From positions 1 through 59,861 of the forward strand of contig CBFHQJ010000018.1 in assembly GCA_965657795.1 (NCBI GenBank): a stretch of 59,861 nt of DNA, written 5' to 3'. The translations under genes were made by a program, and so were the position numbers. This DNA is from SW10 sp965657795 (GTDB lineage: Bacteria > Verrucomicrobiota > Verrucomicrobiia > Verrucomicrobiales > Akkermansiaceae). This document shows, in pieces, positions 17,425 through 25,266 of the stretch; position 1 is the first letter of the stretch, and the number at the start of each line of letters is the position of its first letter. The notes beneath the pieces are model-generated. The model did not search any database, was not told where the DNA came from, and saw only the letters and a list, made by a program, of their open reading frames with translations.

Positions 17425-18590
17425 GCAACCGGCAGCCCTTTGTAGCCGATTGCAAAGAGTGACATTGCGACGCAGTTCATCCCGGTGAGAACAGCCCAGT
17501 AGCCGGACCATCCCCAAGACGGCGAGATGAGATGGTAAAGTCGGTCAACGGTCAAAATTCCGATCACTGAGCCAAGTCCGCCGGTGAAAAATCCGAGAAG
17601 AGCTTGGGCTTGGGTTCGCATCCCTTCCTCGACCCGGCGATGAACAAAGACACGTCCGGCTTCAAAGAAAAAGGTCCAGCAGATCCCGTGGAGTGTGATT
17701 CCCACAACCAACCAAGTGACCTCGTCAAACGCGTAAAATGTATATCGCGAGACGCCGCTCCCAATGGCCAGGAGCAAGATGACTTTAACTCGGAATCGTG
17801 CAATCACCCATCCCATCAGCAGCATGGCAATTGTCTCCATGATTTGCGCGGTTGCCATAAAGGCACTGACGGATTCAACCCCGAGTTCCTTGAGGTGTTT
17901 CGGCGTATGTAGATAGTAGGCCCCTAGCGGAATACTGAACAAAAGAGCGGTGGAGAAATAGACGAGCAGGTCCCGATCCCGGAGCAACTTCACCGCTCCG
18001 AAACCCAAATTGTCGGTCCACTTTTTAGCCTTTGCTCCCTTGGGCAGAGTCACAGGAAGCAAGAAACAAGCACAGCCGGCAAAGACCCGCACGCTGGCCC
18101 CAAGCTTTCCGGTCTCCGCTGAAAAATCGAGCCCGAACCAACTCACCAAGAAGCTGGAAGCCATCCATCCAAGAGTCCCCCACACTCGAAACAATCCAAA
18201 ATTACGCCCCGGATCAGCTAGGCTCGACAGGGTGATTGTAGTCAAAATAGACCACGCCGGAGCGGAAATTAGAGCGTTGATTGAGAAGAATAAAATGAAC
18301 CACCAACCGCCCCACCCTTCTTCAAGGGAATAAAAGGCCATGTAGAGAAAACCAGCCCCGGTGAGCATAATCCAACCGAGCACCTTTTGAGCCTCCAGTC
18401 GTTGATCAACTTGCGCTCCGAAGATGAGCGGGGAAATCATCCCGGCAAGAGGCGGAACCATAAAAGCCCACACAGCCCAATCACCCAGGCCATAAGTCTC
18501 CAACACATTGGTCAGGGCTGGGAACCAAAATCCCGGTGCCGAGGCGAGGAGGAAAAAGACCACCGCCAACCAGTAACGGTGGCCCTTCAT
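17403..18590 (-). CDS. MFS transporter (nucleoside:H+ symporter-like)
   Basis: This is a membrane transporter of 395 residues with about 12 hydrophobic helices. It has the motifs GLFRVWGTLGWM (about 128) and LHGICWTFFFEAGRVFVHRR (about 297), which resemble the nucleoside:H+ symporter and LacY-related branch of MFS. The start is the ATG at 18590 (MKGHRYWLAVVFF). Upstream sequence to 18746 is open but overlaps glnS and is not hydrophobic. It begins 4 bp after glnS on the same strand. The substrate (nucleosides, sugars or other) cannot be decided from sequence. Confidence 0.85.
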   Translation of the reverse strand: MKGHRYWLAVVFFLLASAPGFWFPALTNVLETYGLGDWAVWAFMVPPLAGMISPLIFGAQVDQRLEAQKVLGWIMLTGAGFLYMAFYSLEEGWGGWWFILFFSINALISAPAWSILTTITLSSLADPGRNFGLFRVWGTLGWMASSFLVSWFGLDFSAETGKLGASVRVFAGCACFLLPVTLPKGAKAKKWTDNLGFGAVKLLRDRDLLVYFSTALLFSIPLGAYYLHTPKHLKELGVESVSAFMATAQIMETIAMLLMGWVIARFRVKVILLLAIGSGVSRYTFYAFDEVTWLVVGITLHGICWTFFFEAGRVFVHRRVEEGMRTQAQALLGFFTGGLGSVIGILTVDRLYHLISPSWGWSGYWAVLTGMNCVAMSLFAIGYKGLPVAHRDKAS

Positions 18591-18594
18591 AACC

Positions 18595-20265
18595 CTAGTT
18601 CTTGGCGCCCCACGAATCCCGAAGCGTCGAAATCCGATTAAACACCGGCTTATCCGCCGTGTGATCCACAGAATCAGCGCAGAAATATCCGATGCGTTCA
18701 AACTGGCATCGCTCGCCTCCCGCCATCGCAGCGAGACTTGGCTCAACTTTGGCTCCGGTAACGACTTGCAGGCTATCCGGATTCAAGCACGCGAGGTAAC
18801 CGCCATCGGCATTGTCGGGGACTTCTTCGGTGAAAAGTCGATCGTAAAGTCGCACTTCGGCATCGACCGCTTCTTCACAGGAAACCCAGTGAATGGCGGT
18901 GCGACATTTCACGCCCTCGGGCGCGGATTGGCCGATGGTGTTTGGAATAAATTCACAATGAATTTCGCGAACCTTCCCATCATCTTCAAGAACATGATTC
19001 ACGTGCTGAATAATATAAGCGCCTCGCAGCCGAACCGCCCCGCCTGGTTTGAGACGGAAGTATTTCCTCGGGGCATCAATCATGAAGTCGTCACGCTCGA
19101 TCCAAAATTCGCGGGTGAAGGTCAGCTCGCGTGAGCCATCATCTTCATTCTCCGGATTGTTTGGAACCGAAACCCTCTCGCTTTCGCCTTCCGGGTAGTT
19201 GGTGACAATAACCTTGACGGGATCGAGAACCGCCATTTTGCGAAGCGCCACTTTATTGAGGTAGTTTCGTACTTCGAATTCCAGGAGTGCGAAATCAGAA
19301 AGTGAATTTTGCTTTGTCAGACCGACCCTCTCCACGAAGGATCGAATCGCCTCGGGAGGATATCCGCGACGGCGCATTCCACTCAGTGTTGACATGCGTG
19401 GGTCGTCCCAACCGCCCACGTAATCTTCATCAACCAGCTGAATAAACTTCCGCTTGCTCATGACGGTGTAACCGATGTTGAGACGGGCAAATTCAATCTG
19501 ACGGGGCTTTGACGGCACCGGGCAGTTCTCGACCACCCAATCATAAAGCGGACGGTGATTTTCGAACTCCAGAGAGCAAAGCGAGTGCGTGATATGCTCC
19601 TTCGCGTCCTCCAGCGGATGCGCGAAATCATACATCGGATACATGCACCATTTGTCTCCGGTGTTGTGGTGATGAGCATGGACTACCCGGTAGAGAACAG
19701 GATCTCGCATGTTCATATTGAAGGACTCCATGTCGATATTGGCTCGCAGAACCGCGCCCCCATCTTCGAATCCTCCCTTACGCATCTTCTTGAAAAGCTC
19801 AAGATTCTCGTCCGCCGACCGTTCCCGGTGAGGCGAAGGAGTGCCGACCACATTCACATTCCCCCGCTGGGTACGAATCTCGTCCGGTGTTTGTGTGTCG
19901 ACATAGGCGAGCCCCTTCTCGATCAGAGAAACCGCGCAGTCGTAGAAGTATTCAAAGTAGTCGCTCGCAAAGTAGAGGTGATCGCCCCAGTCGTAACCGA
20001 GCCATTCGATATCACGCTTGATCGACTCAACATACTCGGTGTCTTCCTTGACCGGGTTCGTGTCATCAAAACGAAGATGACATCGCGCGCCCAATTCCGC
20101 ATATTCGCCCGCGATACCAAAGTTCACCCCAATCGCCTTGGCGTGTCCGATGTGGAGATAGCCATTGGGCTCCGGTGGGAACCGGGTAATCGGAGCGGCA
20201 TGTTTTCCACTGGCGATATCGGCAGCGATGATCTCACGGATAAAGTCTTTTTTTTCGTCACTCAT
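18595..20265 (-). CDS. glnS: Glutaminyl-tRNA synthetase
   Basis: This class I aminoacyl-tRNA synthetase charges tRNA-Gln. The HIGH motif is at residues 38-41 (YLHIGHAKA), preceded by the GlnRS mark FPPEPNGYLHIGH. The KMSKS-equivalent is VMSKRK near 268. The region DDPRMSTLSGMRRRGYPPEA and the C-terminal beta-barrel anticodon domains are GlnRS-like rather than GluRS-like. At 556 residues it has the usual length. A GlnRS means this organism need not rely on the transamidation route for Gln-tRNA. It lies between the M20 dipeptidase gene (6 bp upstream) and the MFS gene. Confidence 0.96.
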   Translation of the reverse strand: MSDEKKDFIREIIAADIASGKHAAPITRFPPEPNGYLHIGHAKAIGVNFGIAGEYAELGARCHLRFDDTNPVKEDTEYVESIKRDIEWLGYDWGDHLYFASDYFEYFYDCAVSLIEKGLAYVDTQTPDEIRTQRGNVNVVGTPSPHRERSADENLELFKKMRKGGFEDGGAVLRANIDMESFNMNMRDPVLYRVVHAHHHNTGDKWCMYPMYDFAHPLEDAKEHITHSLCSLEFENHRPLYDWVVENCPVPSKPRQIEFARLNIGYTVMSKRKFIQLVDEDYVGGWDDPRMSTLSGMRRRGYPPEAIRSFVERVGLTKQNSLSDFALLEFEVRNYLNKVALRKMAVLDPVKVIVTNYPEGESERVSVPNNPENEDDGSRELTFTREFWIERDDFMIDAPRKYFRLKPGGAVRLRGAYIIQHVNHVLEDDGKVREIHCEFIPNTIGQSAPEGVKCRTAIHWVSCEEAVDAEVRLYDRLFTEEVPDNADGGYLACLNPDSLQVVTGAKVEPSLAAMAGGERCQFERIGYFCADSVDHTADKPVFNRISTLRDSWGAKN

Positions 20266-20271
20266 GACGTC

Positions 20272-21606
20272 TTAGAGAGTTGAAAGTTCCTTGAGAAGCT
20301 CGCGGCTCATCTCGATGCCCTTCTCAAAATTCTCGACCGAGTAGTTCTCATTGGGCGCGTGGATCTGACAATCCGGAAGTGCTAGCCCGAGCATCAGACT
20401 GTCGGCTCCCAGAATTTCCTTCATGTCCTGGATGATGGGAATGCTTCCGCCTTCACGAATCAGGACGGGTTCACGTCCAAAGGCAGTCGTAAGCGCCACT
20501 TGAGCGGCTCTGCCATACTTGGAATGAGGATCGTTGTGATAGGCCTTTCCAGAGTGCCCCTTGTAAATCTCGATTGCCACGCCTGTTGGAAGGTGCTTAC
20601 GAAGATGGTCTTCGACTTGTTGTTGGACCTTCGCCGGATCCTGCCCGGGCACCAGTCGGCACGAGAGCTTGAACATGGCTTCGGCAGGAAGAACGGTCTT
20701 GGAGCCTTCGCCTTGATAACCGCTTCCAAAACCATTCACCTCGACAGTGGGTCGAGCCCAGAGTCTCTCGGCCATGCTGTACCCGGGCTCACCGAAGGGC
20801 TCGGGAGAGCCGGTTGTCTTCAAGAAATCTTCATCGGCGGCTCCGGGAACCTTGGCCCACATTTCACGCTCCCAGTCTTCGAGCGGGATAACGTCATCGT
20901 AAAACCCCTCAACTGCGATCTTGCCATCGTCGTGGTGTAAGCTTGCCACCAGACGAGCCGCAGCCGTCGCTGGATTAGCAACACAACCACCATAAACTCC
21001 CGAGTGAAGATCACCGGACGGACCTTTCACCGTCACTTCCAGGCAAGTGATTCCCCGCAAGCCATACCCAAGGGTCGGCACACCGGGAGCAACCATGCCC
21101 GTGTCTGAAACCGCGATGATGTCGCAAGCCAGCGACTCCTTGTGTTCGTTCAAGAACGGAACAAGGTTTGGCGACCCGATTTCCTCCTCGCCTTCGATCA
21201 AAAAGATGACGTTGAGCGGAAGTCCGCCATTCTCTTGAATCGTTTTCTCCGCGCCGAGCATGTGGACGAAGTGTTGTCCTTTATTGTCGGCACCACCCCT
21301 ACCCCAGATTTTCCCGTCACGAATCTCAGGTTCGAATGGGGCCGAGTCCCAGAGCTCAAGCGGGTCGACCGGCTGCACATCGTAGTGCCCATAAATAAGA
21401 ACGGTGGGACGATCTTTCACGCGCTCATTCCGGGCGACAATCACGGGATTTCCCGGAGTTTCGTGAAGTTCGGTCTTCAGTCCCATCTCCTCGAATTGGC
21501 CTTTCAACCAATCGGCGTTTGCCCGGACGTCAGCAACGTGGCGGGAATCCGTGGAGATGCTGGGAAAGCGCAAATGTTCGAAAAGGCGTTCAAGCTCTGA
21601 AGTCAT
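20272..21606 (-). CDS. M20-family dipeptidase/peptidase
   Basis: This is a di-zinc exopeptidase of the M20 (carnosinase/CPG2-like) family. The first metal motif is YGHYDVQP (about 81-88), then RGGADNKG (about 110), the catalytic Glu pair in EGEEEIGSP (about 143-151), and a lid domain between about 190 and 310. The start is the ATG at 21606 (MTSELERLFEHLRFPS, 444 residues). An upstream in-frame start at 21633 would be TTG. It is cytoplasmic, and cleaving dipeptides is the likely role. It is first in a three-gene run with glnS and the MFS gene. Confidence 0.92.
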   Translation of the reverse strand: MTSELERLFEHLRFPSISTDSRHVADVRANADWLKGQFEEMGLKTELHETPGNPVIVARNERVKDRPTVLIYGHYDVQPVDPLELWDSAPFEPEIRDGKIWGRGGADNKGQHFVHMLGAEKTIQENGGLPLNVIFLIEGEEEIGSPNLVPFLNEHKESLACDIIAVSDTGMVAPGVPTLGYGLRGITCLEVTVKGPSGDLHSGVYGGCVANPATAAARLVASLHHDDGKIAVEGFYDDVIPLEDWEREMWAKVPGAADEDFLKTTGSPEPFGEPGYSMAERLWARPTVEVNGFGSGYQGEGSKTVLPAEAMFKLSCRLVPGQDPAKVQQQVEDHLRKHLPTGVAIEIYKGHSGKAYHNDPHSKYGRAAQVALTTAFGREPVLIREGGSIPIIQDMKEILGADSLMLGLALPDCQIHAPNENYSVENFEKGIEMSRELLKELSTL

Positions 21607-21650
21607 GTCAGAGGGATGAGGCGGGGCCGCCAATCTCGCAAGTCACAAAT

Positions 21651-21965
21651 CTAATCCTGCGATGATTCTTCGTCCTCGCGCGGTTTGGTCAGGCCTAGTT
21701 TTCGTCTTTCCTCTCCAATGACGGCCAAGGCGTCAAAAAGCGCCATTAAGATCATAAAGACACACATCAGGGCGAGAAATCCCCAGAAAATCAGCATTCG
21801 CCAGAGCCCCTGCGAAAGCCAGGAATTCAGTGGCCAGTTTCCAATCGCAAAGTATGCCACGATGAAAACGAGCAAGCCCGTGATAAAGCGGCGTCGCTTG
21901 GCCCGGTCAGCGAGAGTGACGGCTGCGATTGCGAGCGACATCTGCCACCAACCGGAATTCTTCAT
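21651..21965 (-). CDS. Small membrane protein, function unknown
   Basis: This 104-residue protein has two clear transmembrane segments (FITGLLVFIVAYFAIG and LIFWGFLALMCVFMILMALF). An Arg/Lys patch (RAKRRR) precedes the first, and a charged C-terminal tail follows. The positive-inside rule places both ends in the cytoplasm. I recognise no family. It lies 44 bp upstream of the M20 gene start on the same strand. Confidence 0.65.
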   Translation of the reverse strand: MKNSGWWQMSLAIAAVTLADRAKRRRFITGLLVFIVAYFAIGNWPLNSWLSQGLWRMLIFWGFLALMCVFMILMALFDALAVIGEERRKLGLTKPREDEESSQD

Positions 21966-22032
21966 GGACCGACCTTAGCGAATCCCGTTTGCCATCGCAA
22001 CGCTATCGTGCAGACTCCTCGCCCTCAACAAC

Positions 22033-23382
22033 ATGCGCATCCTGATCATCCACTATCATCTTCGCGCCGGAGGCGTGACCCGGGTGATCGAATCGCAGGC
22101 AGGAATCCTCCGCGCCCAAGGACACGAGGTCCAAATTGCCTCAAGCGGTCCTGAAAAGGAATGGGCCGGACCGGGGGGCATTATTCCTGAATTAGATTAC
22201 CAGACCGAGGGTGATATTCCTGTCGACAGGCTCCTCAAGCAGAATGCCGATCTCTGGATTATCCACAACCCTACTCTCGGGCTGAACGTCTCTTATCCCG
22301 ACATGATCGAGATGGCAGCTCAAGTTGGAGTTCCCATCTTGATGCAGATTCATGACTTCGTGGAGGACGGCCGTCCGGCCAACTATCAGCTGGTTGAGGG
22401 CAAGAGTCGACTCTATCCCAACGCTCCTCACATTCATTACGCCACCATCAATAGTCGCGATTTGGAGGTGCTCAAAACAGCCGGCATTCCTGATTCGCGA
22501 ATTCATTTTCTTCCCAACGCGGTCAATCCACCGGTGATCAAAAAGACAGCACAGGAAGAGGCTTTGGTCTTTTACCCTGTCCGTGGCATTCGGAGGAAGA
22601 ATCTTGGCGAGCTTTGTCTTCTCGCGGCTCATGCTCCGCCCAAGACTCGTTTTGCTGTGGCCTTGCGATCCGGACCGGAAGAACCCGCATTCATCCACGA
22701 CGACTGGGTTCGTTTCGCTGAAGATCAAAACCTTCCAATTGAATTCGATGTAGTGGGCATGCGCCCGGACTCTTTTGCGGAGTGGCTTGAGAAATCGACT
22801 CATCTCGTCACGACCTCGATTAACGAAGGATTCGGCCTTACCTTTCTTGATCCTGCTTTTCTGACGAAGCCGCTTATTGGGCGTGATCTGCCCGAGATCA
22901 CGCGCGATTTCGTTGACTACGGCACCCTTTACCAAAAAATCCCAGTTTCACTAGATCTCTTGATCGGTTTGGAAGAGGAATATCGCAATAAGCTTTCGGC
23001 CACCATGTCTGCTTATGGTCGTGATTTAGATTGCGCAGAATTGGGCCAAGCCTGGGCGGAGTTTTCAGCCGAAGGAACTGTCGATTTCGGAAACCTTCCG
23101 GAAAAATTCCAAAGAAAAGTGATTTCGGAAGTCCATCTGCCCGATCTCTCCTCTTGGTTGGACAATGCCCTTCGGCAGAAACCCCGACAGGTCGACACCT
23201 CTCCGTGGACCTTGTCAAGCTATGCCGAAAATCTGGAGTGCGTGATCAACGCACTTGAAGCACCGGCCGAAGTTACCTGGGTTCCACCCCACCGGATTCT
23301 TGATCAATTCCTCACGACCGGTAAATTTCACTTCCTGCGGTCACGACTCACTTCGAGTGATAGTCAGTCCACCACCGCTTGA
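22033..23382 (+). CDS. GT4-type glycosyltransferase
   Basis: This is a glycosyltransferase of the GT-B fold. The N-terminal donor/acceptor start is MRILIIHYHLRAGGVTRVIES, a common GT4 opening. The C-terminal nucleotide-sugar site includes NEGFGLTFLDPAF (about 266-278), which holds the EGFG-type Glu motif. At 449 residues it is a single-domain enzyme. No membrane segment is seen. Its sugar donor and acceptor are unknown. The stop overlaps the convergent DUF6807 gene by 35 bp. Confidence 0.85.
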   Translation: MRILIIHYHLRAGGVTRVIESQAGILRAQGHEVQIASSGPEKEWAGPGGIIPELDYQTEGDIPVDRLLKQNADLWIIHNPTLGLNVSYPDMIEMAAQVGVPILMQIHDFVEDGRPANYQLVEGKSRLYPNAPHIHYATINSRDLEVLKTAGIPDSRIHFLPNAVNPPVIKKTAQEEALVFYPVRGIRRKNLGELCLLAAHAPPKTRFAVALRSGPEEPAFIHDDWVRFAEDQNLPIEFDVVGMRPDSFAEWLEKSTHLVTTSINEGFGLTFLDPAFLTKPLIGRDLPEITRDFVDYGTLYQKIPVSLDLLIGLEEEYRNKLSATMSAYGRDLDCAELGQAWAEFSAEGTVDFGNLPEKFQRKVISEVHLPDLSSWLDNALRQKPRQVDTSPWTLSSYAENLECVINALEAPAEVTWVPPHRILDQFLTTGKFHFLRSRLTSSDSQSTTA

Positions 23383-24268
23383 TGGCAGCTTGCCCGGGCT
23401 TTCCATCTGAAATGACGATACGGTATTTCCAGGTCACCGACTTCCTTGGCTGAATCACCAAGGGCTTCTCCTGAATGGGAGTCCAGCAAAGGAAAATCTT
23501 GCCATCCGGCCAAGTCCGCAGGCGCTGGGGAGCATCAAAATTATCGGGATGTCCCATCATTGTGATGGTAGCATCGCCCTGATCGGTGGGTCCAAAAATG
23601 GCACACCAATCTGCACGGGTGGTGTGACTGTCAGCTCGCTTCTTCCCGGCCGAAGTCAGGTAGTCGCTGTTTTCCTTATTCCACGAATGCGGGCCGCGGT
23701 AGGCCAGCGGCCCGCCATAGCGATAGGCTGGAAGTTCCAGGGGGTCATCGGAAACATTTTTCTGGGTGAGATGATAATCGATGAAGTTTCCTTCCTTCGT
23801 CGCCGAGACCAAAATAGTCAGCGATTCCGTGAGCACAACAGCCTCCACTTTCTTGGCACCTTTGTAAGCAACCTGCTCTTGCTCGACCGTAAACCCATTC
23901 GCCACCTTCGAGAGCACTTTTGAAAAGCGAACTCGTCCGCTACCGGTTCCCAGATTCCAGAAATCAGGCTGGTCCTTACCGTGCTTGGTTTTAACCCAGG
24001 CATGCCACAAGCCAAGATGATGCAAGTGATCGTCGGGATGAGTTCCGGTCACAATTCCCCCTTTCGGGCTTTTGAGCGGGTGAATGAAACCACTGCGACG
24101 ATAGACCTCCTTGGCCCCTTTTGGCGGTGGGACTTCCGCTTTGTGGTAGGTCAGGATATCCGTTTCACCTCGCGAAATGACAATCGACCTTTCAGACTCA
24201 ACGACTTTGACCTCATCAGCCGGGACCAATGAGATAAGCAGGATGGGAATCAGAATTTTTAGAGCCAT
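23348..24268 (-). CDS. DUF6807 (PmoA-like) exported protein
   Basis: This protein of 306 residues begins with a signal peptide (MALKILIPILLISLVPA) at the ATG at 24268. The family mark GTHPDDHLHHLGLWHAWVK (about 73-91) and later His-rich strands (HSWNKENSDYL) resemble DUF6807 / PmoA proteins. These are common in Verrucomicrobia and Planctomycetes carbohydrate loci. The His-rich stretch could bind metal. The frame is open to 24352 upstream, but that region would overlap the preceding gene. It overlaps the end of the Tat-signal epimerase-like gene by 10 bp, so the two form a translationally linked pair. Confidence 0.8.
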   Translation of the reverse strand: MALKILIPILLISLVPADEVKVVESERSIVISRGETDILTYHKAEVPPPKGAKEVYRRSGFIHPLKSPKGGIVTGTHPDDHLHHLGLWHAWVKTKHGKDQPDFWNLGTGSGRVRFSKVLSKVANGFTVEQEQVAYKGAKKVEAVVLTESLTILVSATKEGNFIDYHLTQKNVSDDPLELPAYRYGGPLAYRGPHSWNKENSDYLTSAGKKRADSHTTRADWCAIFGPTDQGDATITMMGHPDNFDAPQRLRTWPDGKIFLCWTPIQEKPLVIQPRKSVTWKYRIVISDGKPGQAAIKRWWTDYHSK

Positions 24269-25152
24269 GATTTTAGAACTTTGACGTCTCTGGCGACATT
24301 GGCAACGGCTTCCATGACCGATTCCTTCGGGTAGATCGGAGACTTCCCCCACTCCATGTGAAGCGACAGGGGCATCGGCTCCTGTCCCTTTCGCACGTCA
24401 TCAAAAATTTTCTGATTCACGATTCCGGTATCAAGCGGGACATTTTTAATGCTGGCAGTTCGCACGCCTCCCCACCTGGCATCTTTGACGAAAATCGAGC
24501 GCACGTGCTTCTTCATCGCAGCGAGGGCGGTTGGGAACGACAATCCAGAACCGGCCTTCACGTGCCGGAGATCAAAAGCGATGGCGGCGTGATCCGGATT
24601 CACCTTTTCAAACATCATGGCGGCATCCCAAGCGAGCGCCCCGGCATACTTGGCTCCCGCGTGAATCTGATAAAGCGCCTGAACCCCGATCTCCCGATTC
24701 ATGGCCTCGACCTCGCGCAGCCTGGCGGTATTCTCAACCACTTGTGCGAGGAGATCCTTTTTCAGATCGTAGCGAAAATAGTCCATTCGGTATCGGGTAA
24801 TCCCATTCTCCTTCAGGATTCGCAGGAAATCTGCGCTCTTTTCATCAGCCGAACTCACGTTGCAAGTGGCGATGAGTGCCTTCTGGCCGTTCTTTGCGAG
24901 GGATTTGACCATTTTAGGCACTTCTTTTTCCGCATCTTTGGCTTCGATATGGCCTCCACGCCGGATTGTGGCCTCAATCCCCTGCACTCCCATTTTTGCT
25001 AATTCCTCGCCCATGCGATCATAATCGAGGGTCTGGATGGGCTTTTCAAAGATCACGATAGGCCAGGACTTGGCCTTCGAATTTCGGCCTGCCGCAAGCC
25101 CGCTACCAGCGGCAACTAATCCGGTCTGAGCGATAAAATGACGTCGATTCAT
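24259..25152 (-). CDS. Tat-exported sugar isomerase/epimerase-like protein
   Basis: The start (MNRRHFIAQTGLVAAGSGLAAG) is a Tat signal peptide with twin arginines, common for periplasmic oxidoreductase and epimerase proteins in this phylum. The mature part is an AP-endonuclease-2-like TIM barrel with strands such as IFEKPIQTLDYDRM and a candidate metal site in FDLRHV and LHMEWG. The ATG at 25152 gives 297 residues; 25209 is also open, but its N-terminus lacks the twin-arginine start. It overlaps the DUF6807 gene downstream, suggesting a joint periplasmic role, probably in sugar processing. Confidence 0.8.
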   Translation of the reverse strand: MNRRHFIAQTGLVAAGSGLAAGRNSKAKSWPIVIFEKPIQTLDYDRMGEELAKMGVQGIEATIRRGGHIEAKDAEKEVPKMVKSLAKNGQKALIATCNVSSADEKSADFLRILKENGITRYRMDYFRYDLKKDLLAQVVENTARLREVEAMNREIGVQALYQIHAGAKYAGALAWDAAMMFEKVNPDHAAIAFDLRHVKAGSGLSFPTALAAMKKHVRSIFVKDARWGGVRTASIKNVPLDTGIVNQKIFDDVRKGQEPMPLSLHMEWGKSPIYPKESVMEAVANVARDVKVLKSWL

Positions 25153-25266
25153 GCTCGGTGTATCAAGCCTGCCTCGTTCACAGATGACAATCTGAAATCG
25201 CAAAAACAAATCAAACCGCTTTCCCCGCTTTCCTTCCAGACCGACTAACCTAAGGTTCCCACATTC

